Positions 10,531 through 21,959 of a stretch of 64,000 nucleotides of DNA are shown here, piece by piece (the first letter of the stretch is position 1; every line of letters starts with the position of its first letter). The stretch lies in NCBI GenBank assembly GCA_020002185.1, contig CM034534.1:12825810-12889809 (forward strand), written 5' to 3'. The notes under the pieces are model-generated. The model worked only from the letters and a program-made list of their open reading frames with translations, searched no databases and was not told the origin of the DNA. The stretch comes from Paraescarpia echinospica. Its lineage: Eukaryota > Annelida > Polychaeta > Sabellida > Siboglinidae. The position numbers and the translations under genes were made by a program.

Positions 10531-12744
10531 ACAAGCGGGCGTGTGTATATCGTAGATCGCCGGTACCAATTTCTCGCTGTGTATCGTCTTCACCAACGGC
10601 AACCGACATACGTGGTCATGTACTAGCGCCGTCTCGCGGCGTTTCGTTTACCATCGCCTCGACCTTGACGTGCCGCTCTGCGAGTAGAACAACTGGATCT
10701 CAACGACAGGTTAGGAGAGAACTTCCTTCATTTGTTAAAAAGATGGTTTCAATTATATAATAATTATAAACATCACTGTTAGTATTAAGTTGATGTCGCA
10801 TTGTGTTGATGAAACCTGGGAACTTTTGATCAAGGTGTTTAACAGCGGAATAGTAGGGCTATGGTTGTACCATCTACATGCATATAGGAGCGAAAAGGTG
10901 ATATATGTCCAGTTCTCCGAAATATGCTACTGTTATCGTGACTAACATAAATAGTTTACGGAGTACCTTCCATGCAGTTCAGTTAGTTCCGTGGTGAAGT
11001 TTACCGAGGCCGCCTTCAAGGATCCGCACCACTATTTCAACCAGCCTGAAGATGCTGTCACTGTACGACGCTATGAAAACTACATGTGTAGAGCGAACGT
11101 TATGTCAGATGTGTTCAAAGTGAGAGCCGCTCTTCCTTTGCATACACCCAACGCTGGCAGAAGTGTTCGCCCTCGTCTATAGCTGATAAGGTGCTTTAAG
11201 ATGAACAAATAAGATATGCACTTATGTAGGGTACACTAAGTGTACCGATCTGTGATCTGGTTAGGCTAGGGGCTCAGACAGAAGGAGGCGACTCGTAGTG
11301 TCTCAGTGACTTGACATTTGCTAGACTCATCGCTTAACGAATATGTACCAACGAAGTGTGTCCACGATACATTAATTTAAAATATTGTCTTATGTATTAC
11401 TATTACATTGCCTGTGTCTTTTGGAAGAGACACTAAAAGCCGTTGGTCCCTTCCATCTGGTGTCTGTGCTAGGGGAAGTAAAAGACCGCACACAGTGGAG
11501 ATGATTTCTATCTGTAACCCACTGGATCCTGCTCCCAGCGGCCGGAGTTGCTTCCCAGTCAGGCGTGTGAGAGACGCCGAGCAGACAGTGTAGGCAGTGT
11601 ATACACTGTATCAATGGACCCACTGGTACCTATATAATGAACTCACTGTGGCGCTCTGTGGATGAGCTAAGTACAGTACAGGTTTTCACAGGTTGTTGAA
11701 AGACCGTGTAGAATAGAACAGCATATCGTAAATACGTATGTATATCACTATCTCTTGGGAACTGGGTTATGCAAGAGCATAGGAATGATTATTTTTGTAT
11801 ATAATTATTTAAAATGTCATGCTTATTTCGTCTACAGTTTCCATTATAGGTGGAAATAAAATATCCATGCAATTCGGTGATGTTATAAAATGCGGCTGAA
11901 GTTATTGAATGGAATCAGTGTATGTGCACAACCTGTTGTGTTTGGATACATAACACAGGCAAGATTTGAACCTGCCACACACGACACTGGGACATATTTG
12001 CCATAAACTGCACAACTCAACAAAATGGCTAGACAAACATCTGACACAAAGTATTTTGGTCAGGCCATGGAAAATGTTCCCATTTCTAATTCACCACCTT
12101 CCTGTTATCTCATGGTCTTTATTTTAAGACATATTACTGTATACTTCTAATTTCAGGCTAACTGTAACCTCAGAAACACATAGATATTTTCAATATTATA
12201 ATTGGTTATCTTTAAATGGCATATATTTGTGGATGTTCAAACATCCTGTTCCTGATTTAATGCAAATTTCGTGACGGACATCATGTTCAGATTTCCCTCA
12301 GCTTAGCCATAATAAAATAAAAATTGACTTTATTGCCTCTATAGATTAGCGTATCCCTAGTGTCTCACATGCAATGTGGTTTAATATTGATTCGATGTGT
12401 TTGTGTTTAGTTGTACTGTACATGCAAGCATTGCATTATGTCTGTCACGTGCACAATTAACCGTGATGTCCGTCACGAAAGCTGTTGTGATCACTTCCAT
12501 GTGCATATTTACACACGCCTTCATACTTAGTGAGTGTACGTTATCATTGCACGAGTTGTTTAGCATCATAACGTACCGACATGATCAGTTCAGCTCAATG
12601 GTGCGTAGATATATGAAGTGTGAAACAAAGTGTTTTTCTAATCCTTGTGGTAAATATGATTTTATTATTAATGTTTGGTAGATGCACATTATTATAAAAA
12701 CTATACATAAGTTGCATAGTGTCTACAATTTTCGTCTACAAAGT
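10531..12744. other. unassigned region with exon-like islands
   Basis: 10540-10700 is GC-rich with open plus-strand frames and no stable match. 11390-11620 has open frames on both strands without recognisable content. 11945-12010 carries a GGTTCAAATCT B-box-like motif on the minus strand, perhaps an old SINE head. The rest is AT-rich and featureless. Confidence 0.4.
10978..11119 (+). CDS. possible coding exon of unknown gene
   Basis: Open frame reading VKFTEAAFKDPHHYFNQPED, then AVTVRRYENYMCRANVMSDV and FK, flanked on the left by several AG dinucleotides (e.g. ATGCAG ending at 10977) and on the right by GTGAGA at 11120. Codon content and borders look like a real internal exon. I do not recognise the family, and no partner exon with matching phase is certain. 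Confidence 0.35.
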
Positions 12745-12905
12745 AAAGTAAAGTAAAGTAAAGTAAATTTATTTCCTCATCCAGATAATATACAGCACAA
12801 TTCAAGAGCAATGTAACACAGATGAGGTGGCTACCAGAGAAGTATAACTTATCGAGCTGGTAGCCAATTAAATCAAACTCATATAGGTTACTCCCACATA
12901 CATAA
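12745..12905 (-). repeat. probable LINE 3' UTR with (AAAGT)n tail
   Basis: On the minus strand, sequence with GGCTACCAGC and GGTAGCCACC runs into AAATAAATTTAC and then a run of ACTTT units (12742-12765). This layout is typical of the 3' end of a non-LTR element. No coding part attached. Confidence 0.45.
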
Positions 12906-14041
12906 TATTACGTATATAAAGGTTGCATTCAATTGCAATAGCTTCAGGTTAACGACTTCTGTAAATTAAAGCTAGAGATGTACTAAGAACAAATTCACAA
13001 GCGAATTTCTTACAATATGTAATTAGATTTAAGCTACAAAGACGCACATGTGCATCACAGTTGTAGGTATTCATAGATGTTTTAACGCCGACTATTGTGA
13101 CGGACGTTAACCTCATGTCAGACATAATATATTATTGTTTAATTACGAACTAACTAATGAACGTTTATATCTTAGTCCATGATGAATTCATCTGCTTGTG
13201 AGCTTTCATTATGATGACAAATAATTATATTGATAGTCACAACCGTTTTTGTTGAAAGTGAGTGACGGACATCATATCTACTGTGTTAATGATGATGTTT
13301 TTTTCCTCAAATTGTTACTCTTATAACATACAACCCACAATATGCATATATATTGTGTAAATATACTGGTATCAACCAATTACTATGATTTTAAGAATAC
13401 TACTTTATGTTTTATGTTGTTGTTATCAGTAGTGGTATTAGAACACATTTTAATTTGTTCACGAAAATTTGGAATGGGAATATTTTCCGTGGCTTGGCCC
13501 ATTTATTTTCCAACACAGACTGTAACACCTAGCAATCAGTCAGAAGTGTAATTTCTATTGTTACTAATAAATGTATATCATCTGACAAAAAATGTATAAT
13601 ACAATGTATAGACACAATGCAAACAAACACATAAATCCATTTTGCTATGGACTAGGCTGCCAACTGTTGTTTGAACATTTCTTCCGTGGAATCACGCTCA
13701 GTCAAAATTGTTGTCCAAAACTCACGTAGTGTGTCTGTTTTGTTCAGAAAATGGGACATAAAAAGACGTGCACATGTATCATAGTAGTAACAGCCAAGTA
13801 TGTAATGATCGTTACATGTTACACTGGCACATAGTATTTATCAATATGAGATATTATCTTTAATTGTTCTGTTTTCCTTATGTCAAATGACACCTTAAAA
13901 ATGGACAGCGCATACGTCTCACATATACTCACACAAGAGAAAACCCTATATATTTTTGGGGGGTGTAAGATGGAGTTAATTTAGCTATAACGCGCAGCAC
14001 TACTTGGGTAATTTAAAATAATCAAACTAAATATTCTCATC
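12906..14041. other. AT-rich unassigned spacer
   Basis: No gene recognised. It contains two of the four TGACGGAC motif occurrences in this area (13098, 13262; the others are at 12272 and 12466). Confidence 0.5.
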
Positions 14042-14851
14042 AGATAGAAAGGCCAGCACGGAGGACACACAGCGGCGGACGTGTTAAGATAGAAAGGCCA
14101 GCATGGAGGACACACAGCGGCGGACGAGTTAAGATAGAAAGGCCAGCATGGAGGACACACAGCGGCGGACGTGTTAAGATAGAAAGGCTAGCATGGAGGA
14201 CACACAGCGGCAGACGTGTTAAGATAGAAAGGCCACCACGGAGGACACATAGCGGCGGACGTGTTAAGATAGAAAGGCCAGCATGGAGGACACACAGCGG
14301 CGGACGTGTTAAGATAGAAAGGCCAGCACGGAGGACACACAGCGGCGGACGTGTTAAGATAGAAAGGCCAGCATGGAGGACACACAGCGGCGGACGTGTT
14401 AAGATAGAAAGGTCAGCATGGAGAATACACAGCGGCGGACGTGTTAAGATAGAAAGGCCAGCATGGAGGACACACAGCGGCGGACGTGTTAAGATAGAAA
14501 GGCTAGCATGGAGGACACACAGCGGCAGACGTGTTAAGATAGAAAGGCCAGCATGGAGGACACACAGCGGCAGACGTGTTAAGATAGAAAGGCCAGCATG
14601 GAGGACACACAGCGGCGGACGTGTTAAGATAGAAAGGTCAGCATGGAGAATACACAGCGGCGGACGTGTTAAGATAGAAAGGCCAGCATGGAGGACACAC
14701 AGCGGCGGACGTGTTAAGATAGAAAGGCTAGCATGGAGGACACACAGCGGCAGACGTGTTAAGATAGAAAGGCCAGCATGAAGGACACACAGCGGCAGAC
14801 GTGTTAAGATAGAAAGGCCAGCACGGAGGACACACAGCGGCGGACGTGTTA
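14042..14851. repeat. 45-bp minisatellite, 18 units
   Basis: Exactly 810 bp: unit AGATAGAAAGGCCAGCATGG followed by AGGACACACAGCGGCGGACG and TGTTA. Because 45 is divisible by three, the minus strand stays open for 287 codons as a 15-residue repeat (LTRPPLCVLHAGLSI). A block of about 180 bp carrying the variants GGTCAGCATGGAGAATACAC and GGCTAGCATGG recurs, suggesting duplication of multi-unit blocks. Probably non-coding; it lies just after the Harbinger-like exon donor at 14964. Confidence 0.97.
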
Positions 14852-14964
14852 AGTATAAAACAATAACCAACAACTGGTATTGATTTAACAGCAAATAATG
14901 CATTTAAAAATATTTTTTAAATATAATTTCTTGTTTATTCCCAAAGACGATATTAACCACTTAC

Positions 14965-15078
14965 CAAGAGCCAGCTGGTATTTTTGAGCGTTATTCGGGG
15001 CCGAACCAACTCAAGTAGTTCGTGATACACATCTATGGGCATTCGCAGAGTAACGGCGAACTCTTCCAGATCATCATC
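14965..15078 (-). CDS. PIF/Harbinger transposase-like exon
   Basis: 114 nt, 38 codons, phase 0/0. Acceptor CTTTTTTGCAG, donor GTAAGT (consensus). It reads DDDLEEFAVTLRMPIDVYHE followed by LLELVRPRITLKNTSWLL. The pattern F-x(3)-LRM-x(4)-[FY]-x-x-LL-x-LV-x-PxI-x-x-x-[ND]T is the N-terminal region of HARBI1-like Harbinger nucleases. No following nuclease-domain exon is found to the left within the window, so the gene is truncated, or its next exon is far away beyond the minisatellite. Confidence 0.7.
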
Positions 15079-15226
15079 CTGCAAAAAAGCGTGCGATTTT
15101 TAATAGAAATTATATATATATAGTTAATCTGGATACAAACCAATAACTGAATATTAAATACAAAATTAGTGTGCAATATAACATAATTACATTTAAAAAC
15201 ACTAACTAAATTATAATACCGCTCAC

Positions 15227-15394
15227 CTGGGTCAGTTCTTGATACAGATTATATATGGTGTTGGCCTCCCCTACTACATTCCTGCGAGTAAGAAACGGTC
15301 GTACCCAACACCTATGGATACGCCTCTTCCTGCGCCGCCGACAGACGGTACGAGCGGCAATAAAACCACCTAGAGCAGCTCCAAAAGCATACAC
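15227..15394 (-). CDS. PIF/Harbinger transposase-like upstream exon
   Basis: Open frame ending in phase 0 at CCCAG/GTGAGC. It contains RRRRKRRIHRCWVRPFLTRR followed by NVVGEANTIYNLYQELTQ, matching the R-x-W-V-x-P-(x)-R-x-x-G-x-x-x-x-L-x-x-EL block that precedes the LRM region in Harbinger/HARBI1 proteins. The 5' limit is unclear: no ATG starts this frame and an in-frame stop lies just upstream, so an acceptor inside 15360-15394 is likely. Confidence 0.65.
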
Positions 15395-15499
15395 GTGTCG
15401 TCATCCGTTGTTTTCTTGGAATCTGTATCAAGCGACACTAGAGACATCTACAGTCACTCTTTAAACTTTATTAATCCAAAAAAAGTGTTATTTAAATCA

Positions 15500-15670
15500 A
15501 AAATTAAGAACTCATGTCGCATGCGACTGCCGCAAGAACATCGCATATACGGGACCTCTTTTGTCACACCCCCTTTCGCCAAATCCTGCCGCATGAGCCT
15601 CATGCGGCGCCCGTGAGATAACCGGAAAACCGCAGGAAAACGTCGCAGGAGGCGCCGCATATATGCGTGG
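15500..15670. repeat. CG-rich segment with short palindromes upstream of Harbinger-like exons
   Basis: Contains a perfect 10-bp inverted repeat (GCCGCATGAG / CTCATGCGGC, 15588-15608) and several further CGCATG/CATGCG words (15520-15530, 15655-15668). It may be the subterminal region of a Harbinger element; no defined TIR or 3-bp target duplication was found. Confidence 0.4.
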
Positions 15671-16640
15671 GCCATTTTACTACGAAAATAAAAGTAAGTG
15701 TTTTACACTGGCTGTTTTGTCATGGATTTGCGATGTTGACATAATAACAACGTTAGAAATATTGATATATTGTTTGGTGTTGAATTATTAAATCATAATT
15801 TTGCTAGAAGTGATGAATTTAGCATGCATGATGGTAGAGGTTGATTTTGTTTGAATAATGTGGTTTCAGTCTTCTTTATGAAGTCGATGGTGAAAATTGA
15901 CATCCATGTCGGATAATCCGATTGGGCTGAACCAGTGGTTGCTGCTTCGCGCAATAACTTACGACAACTCCTGGTATTATATTAGCATTTATATTGTAAT
16001 GCCTAATTTGCAACAATACCAGTCACATTCGGTTGTACATCATAACGCCTGAAGCGAAAGTTTCAAAATATATCCGTCATATGGATTGTATTGATTTCAT
16101 CGATGGTTATGTATTAATGCCAGCAACATCAGTCACGACGGGACACTATGACGTGATATTGTAATTCCAGACATAAACTAACCAACGCCTGAGCTGTTAG
16201 CTGCAACATATTCATACCTGTGCGAATGAACAGCAATATTCAAAACAACCAAGAGATTGTATAACAAATATGTATGTAAAACAGTATGACCAGTATGTTG
16301 CGTGACGTGTGCGTGGAGCGGAAACTGTTTTAAGACAAAACTTGTTTATGTCTGTGGGAAGCAAACATTTTATAATTTATGTATTTATATATAAACATAA
16401 TTATATGATATGATAATGTCGATTATGATTACCATATGTGTCCTTTGAAAACAAATGTTGCTCGAGCAACTTTATTATTTGCCATATTTTTAGAAGACGA
16501 CTGTGTCAATACTGTTCATTGCGGTAACATTTAGTACCGCTCATTGATCAAACGAAGTCATACCACTGCGAGTGGTGTACATCGAGTTTTTGAATTGTGC
16601 AAAGAATATAAGTTATACAACCTAACCAAATGTTTTCCCC
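15671..16640. other. AT-rich unassigned spacer
   Basis: No ORF or repeat recognised. Confidence 0.5.
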
Positions 16641-16641
16641 T

Positions 16642-17110
16642 GTATATACGTATCAAAGTGAGAGGTCTCCCGCTGTATATACGTATCAAAGTGAGAGGTC
16701 TCCCGCTGTATATACGTATCAATGTGAAGAGGTCTCCCGCTATATATACGTAGCAATGTGAGAGGTCTCCCGCTGTATATACGTATCAATGTGAAGAGGT
16801 CTCCCGCTGTATATACGTATCAATGTGAAGAGGTCTCCCGCTGTATATACGTATCAATGTGAAGAGGTCTCCCGCTGTATATACGTATCAAAGTGAGAGG
16901 TCTCCCGCTGTATATACGTAGCAAAGTGAGAGGTCTCCCGCTGTATATACGTATCAATGTGAAGAGGTCTCCCGCTATATATACGTATCAATGTGAAGAG
17001 GTCTCCCGCTGTATATACGTATCAATGTGAAGAGGTCTCCCGCTGTATATACGTATCAATGTGAAGAGGTCTCCCGCTGTATATACGTATCAATGTGAGA
17101 GGTCGCCCGC
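16642..17110. repeat. 33/34-bp minisatellite, about 14 units
   Basis: Unit GTATATACGTATCAATGTGA then AGAGGTCTCCCGCT. Two length classes alternate: 33 bp (CAAAGTGAGAGG) and 34 bp (CAATGTGAAGAGG). Each unit carries the near-palindrome GTATATACGTAT. Confidence 0.96.
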
Positions 17111-17224
17111 AGCAACTTTCCACCACTTTTAATTATTATCAAAACACATATGTTCATCATTTGGATTCGGGCGGCCTTTTCTTCTCGTGATATAGACATG
17201 TGCGGTACACATATATATATTTGA

Positions 17225-17387
17225 GCTGTTCTCACGGTTGATGCAGTCGCGACTGGCGAAGTCAATTACTAGTTTGACTCGGCTAACTTCCGCACTTCGC
17301 ATAGGGGATCAGCCAGGGCTAATTTTGCATGACAACCAACCCTGGCTTGCGATGATGGTCGCGACTGCATCACCCGTGAGAACAGCG
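17225..17387. mobile_element. 163-bp element with 29-bp terminal inverted repeats
   Basis: Arms 17225-17253 and 17359-17387 (GCTGTTCTCACGG...AGTCGCGAC) match at 28 of 29 positions. No coding capacity. No clear target duplication, so it could be a MITE, a solo palindromic repeat or a folded regulatory element. Confidence 0.75.
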
Positions 17388-19512
17388 CAAATACCCGCCC
17401 CAATTTGAAGACGGATAAACGACTTCTGGGAATCCCAATATATAATGACCCGTTCGCCCATTAGCACGAGCAGCTGAACGGTATTGTGTATTCGAATAAA
17501 TGCTTCTACTTCCTAAACATTGCAAATAACACGAGCCATGGTTGGTTGAAATTAGTTTTATTATGACCACCTGACCTGCCGCCAACCATTGATCTAGTGA
17601 GCGATTTCATAGGCTGAGCTTAAATTCAGAGTTTCGCAAAGCGATCAGCCAGGGGGTACTACTGGCTGGCACTGACGCGAGGATGACGGGTCCTAACTTT
17701 AGGAGTTTTGGACACCTCGTGCTATTTTTGGTCGCCCTGTGTTTTTGTGTAAAAACAAACCTTGCAGAACAATATTCCAGAGGGCAACCCTTTCAAAGCG
17801 GTTGGCTTGACTCTGAAAATGTATCTGACAATGAGGTCTATGGGATCTGAGAATGGCCGTATTGTCATAATTTGTATTTCCAAATGTGCACAGTAGATAT
17901 AAAACAAAAATGTAAATTTTTGTGTCGAAATATGCGAAACACTGAGCACAAATAACGATAAGTAATATCCTATTGATGTGTTTAATTATGAGGAGGCTCC
18001 AGACGAAATTTTGAATAATCTGTCGAAAAAACAATTTGGTTTCATCGTCGACATCACATTAAAGTAACATAGATACCTGCATTCATAATCAAACTCCACG
18101 ATTAGTATATTAAAATAACCTCCATTCATTTATGTATTGGTCATTTTCTGGAGGTCATCATTAAGTGTTCAACACCACATGTTATGAACAAAACTAATAG
18201 CCCACTCCATAATTATTGTGTGACCAGTCGTAAAGGATTTCATGACATGCACAATTTCCACTTTTTTTGATGTAGTAAACAAGATTTAAGAATAAATATT
18301 TAAATAACATGTACCAGCGAATAATATTGACATGATTCATAAGATAATTCAATTGATAAGATTATTGTTGACAAGCGAACATGATGCTATGCGTACAGTG
18401 CACGAGTTGTGCAAACATGTAATGCAATCTTGGATACCTGTCAATGTTTGCATAATGGCGAAATACGAATAGTGGAAAAAGGTATTCGAGAAGCAGGTGC
18501 TCAAGATTTCCTTGGATAAGACAGAAACGCTGTGGTTACACAACAAAAATAGAATTTCAACATCATGGTGGAGGAGGTGAAGTAGATCAGGAATGTAGGT
18601 GGTTTTATACACGTTGACGGAATGGTTGCCGACGGCGTGCGTTTATAAGTACGAGTGCGGCGAAGGACGTATACAAGACGGTGCGAATGCAATGGGGAAG
18701 GCAGGAATATATCTTACACGCTGGAAGGGAAACAATTAAGATCACGCATAACGTCGGCATACCAATACGCGCTGGAGCCGGTGGTGTTGACAGAGCAACA
18801 ATGATTGAGGAGGCACTTACCGGAGTAGAAAGAAGTCCGGAAAATTACATTCGCTAAGAGGGTGTAATAGAATCTGTTTTGGGCAATAACACCGTCTGTA
18901 CAGCCAAAGCGGTTGTATAAACTAATTACAAGTATATAACGAGAATATTTAGAGGTAATTCATCTATGGGAAAAAGGGGACACAAGGGTTTACCTGGATG
19001 TTTGTGTTTAAGGGTCCTGTGTACCCCCAGCCTTCTTTTGAGGGGGTCCCAAGCCTATAGCGAGGGTCCCACATATTGCTCTTTTTTAATTGTAGGTATT
19101 GTTTTTTTTAATATCACAACTTATACAACCCATGTAAACCCTATTATTATTATTAGTTTGATACTAACAAGAACTTAACAAACTAACGTGCCATGTTACA
19201 ATATACTGTTTTATTTGTTGATGTTTTCCCTTGATAATCGATGTAGTTTTGGAAGTCAGAGCAGCCTTCCTCACTTATGCGTGCTAGTTTACTAGATGCC
19301 TTGGCTTGAATACATACATATGTTACATTAGGAGATCTCTTAAGGCTAAGCTAAAGATATCGAGGAAGCCACGACTCACTTTGGAAGGCTCCTGAATTTG
19401 TTTTGGTGGCAGGAAACATCACCGTGGTGACGACAGTAGCAATGGAATAGCCTATAGGCAGCAGATGGAACTACGCATTACTTTGTGGACACTAAATTGT
19501 GATGTTGTGTAG
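17388..19512. other. unassigned spacer
   Basis: AT-rich, no gene recognised. 17645-17660 repeats the word GATCAGCCAGGG seen at 17308 inside the TIR element. 18990-19075 has a CCTATAGCGAGGGTCCC block faintly like the LINE 3' UTR at 34290-34320. Confidence 0.4.
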
Positions 19513-20350
19513 AATCTGGGCCCACCCCGATTTCGGCATTGTGACAGTTGTACCTAAATGTTATACTTCAATGCGTTTATTTCACCATTCAACATCGTTT
19601 CATGAATATAATGTCCCAAATATCACTCGCTCAGGTTTGAATCATAGTGTGCAGCTGCGGTCACGGGTTACTTGGCCCTCAAAAGTGCCCTCAAATCAAT
19701 ATTTTATAACAATGTACTGTATATTTAAAAGAGTGTGGAATGATGGCATAAATACAGTGACACTAAGGTATCAACTCGGTACGCTTGTTGGACGAGCGAC
19801 TGGCGCGATCGGCCCCGGGATGGGAGTCGGGATCGGAGTGCTTGCATTATCTGTTGCTACCATTGTCGCCGCACGATCGTCATTTGTTTGGTGATAGCAA
19901 GTGGTTAGTTACACAAAAGAATGTGTGTAAGTCGCTTTGTTTTTCAACGCTATAGATCTAATCAATTAGGAAGTCTTAAAACGCACAGCGACTGCGCTCA
20001 AACGCCGATGCCTGAACGGACATGCGCACGAATTGGAATGGTATTCTGGTTCATAGAGGCGCCCCGCAAACCTTCTCGCAGGGCGGCGCCACACGGACGA
20101 TTAGGCGCCCTTCAGAATCGGGAAGTACACGCCTACGGGAATGGTTATTTGGAAGGACTCGTGAAAAAAAATACCAAACGAACTGATTCGGTAATAAACT
20201 ACCAAGTTAAAGACATTCATATTCAATAATCAATATATATTTTTGTTACATGTCATTGATACGCATGAGTCCCGCGGGACGTAACGATTATTTTGCGCGC
20301 GCCCGGATACTGTTTCTATGCGTATAGGACGCAGGATCTGGCGTCCCGTA
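19513..20350 (+). repeat. unclassified interspersed repeat, long copy
   Basis: Plus-strand partner of 640-1140. Both copies translate to related strings (SMRLFHHSTSF, KVPSNQYFIT, GRATGAIGPGMG) because the DNA is similar, but frames are broken in both, so coding is not established. The extra about 445 bp here (19836-20280) includes a CG-rich stretch with GAGGCGCCCCGC and GGGCGGCGCC. It is not recognisable as LINE, SINE or LTR. Confidence 0.75.
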
Positions 20351-21959
20351 AACCCCTGGGGACATTTACAGTATATTAAATATGTGTTGGAACAATATCC
20401 GTTCTATTTTGTTTTAGTTGTTGCGCTATTTATAGTGACCTGTTTGCGTGTTACGCTTGATAACTGGGACGAGTGCAGGATCTGGAATTGTGTCTGACAT
20501 ATCGTCGTTCAAACGTGAAGTTCAATGGCAGGAATGTCGTTTAAATGCCAGCAGGATAAAATAATGTATTGAACCCATGTAAAAAACACTACCGTAGTGT
20601 TTTCGATATACGTTCAAGCCACTAGCCCTAACCGCACAGTGCTTCGAACGTATACTGCACCGGAGAATAGCACAATAACTACTAAATAAAATAGAACGGA
20701 ACATTGATCGAAAACATACTGCACTGTCCTGTACTAACAATAGCCTGTTATTCGCACAACACAATGTGTACTGTGTAAGTAATGCAATGTATTTAATAAC
20801 TGGACAAAGTACAACACAGCTCTTTGAATTGGACGATGCTAAAACTGCTGTATTCAGAACAATACCTTACGCCAAATTTACAAATCATCATTGCAGAATC
20901 ATGTAGATATAAATGCAAAGTATTAGTGCAACAACACCTGACATCCTAACAATCATATATGCTGCCTCCCCAGTTCTACTAATTAGTCCACTTCTACAAT
21001 GGAAAGCACTTAAAAACGCTCACACTGAAAACTGTCGCGTCGTAGAAATCGGGTGATCGTCGATTTGGCCAAATTCAGTCGTAGAAATCAAGTTCATTAC
21101 TCAGGAATTATTCAATCGGAAGGTGGCAGCACGTTACGGTCTCCATTAAACTCAAAGCACGTATATATATTAGACGTGCTTTGGTAAAATACTGCTGTTC
21201 ATTAAGTACTATATCACTCGACAGGTGGCACCACGGTACGGTCACGTTTATAAGAACGGTGACGTTATTAGCACAAGCGTTGCGTAGAATAGTCCTCCAG
21301 ACCATCATCTTGTCTTCTTCAGCTAATGAACACAGACCCTGATTACATTTAATTTTAAGCTATAAAACTAACGGTGTAGCATTAAACTGTCTGTTACAGA
21401 CTACAGTCACACGAACGTAATGGCTATAGCGTTACTGCCAATCAAATAGGTATCTTCTTTTGCGCCTGAATCCTCGGAAACGAAGCTCAGAGGCGCATCA
21501 TTATCAACTAATACAAAAGGGTTAATTAACACCAAAATCGATAAGCCATATCAAACTTCAAAGTTGCCAACATATGGATCGATACGCCAGGGAATTAAGG
21601 TGGATATGCAATGTGATAAAGGTAAGTTTTTAAATGACGGCGAAATTGTATAATAGTTTCAATTGATCTAACTACTATACTGTCACATGGAATATTCAAA
21701 GTATTTTTAAAATATGTTTTTTTTCTGGCAATGAACAAATATTCCATGAAATGATATGGTCATGTCATGAAGTAGGTATAAATCGTCATTAAAATTATTA
21801 AAAATTATGCTCATGTAATTTCTTTTCAAAAGTGAATAATAACCCATTTGTTCTGAACACCAATTAAGAAATGTTTGATGGCTAAAATTACAATTTAGGA
21901 TGTTTCCATTCTATTCATAGTTATTGAGAGTTAACCTGTTCATAGCGTATGTTAAAAAG
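20351..21959. other. unassigned spacer
   Basis: AT-rich. It contains a pair of 21-bp near-direct repeats (AGGTGGCAGCACGTTACGGT at about 21120; AGGTGGCACCACGGTACGGT at about 21224) and an AGCACGT/ACGTGCT hairpin (21157-21181). No gene recognised. Confidence 0.45.

Noticed and set aside
11945..12010. Minus-strand SINE or tRNA at a GGTTCAAATCT motif
   Set aside because: Only the B box fits; no A box at the right distance and no SINE core.
14040..14903. 287-residue leucine-rich repeat protein
   Set aside because: It is the translation of an 18 x 45-bp minisatellite whose period is divisible by three; kept only as a finding with doubt.
14042..17110. CRISPR array (regularly spaced repeats)
   Set aside because: Units are tandem without unique spacers, and the genome is eukaryotic.
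18990..19080. LINE 3' UTR related to 34290-34320
   Set aside because: Only the CTATAGCGAGG word is shared; too little to claim homology.
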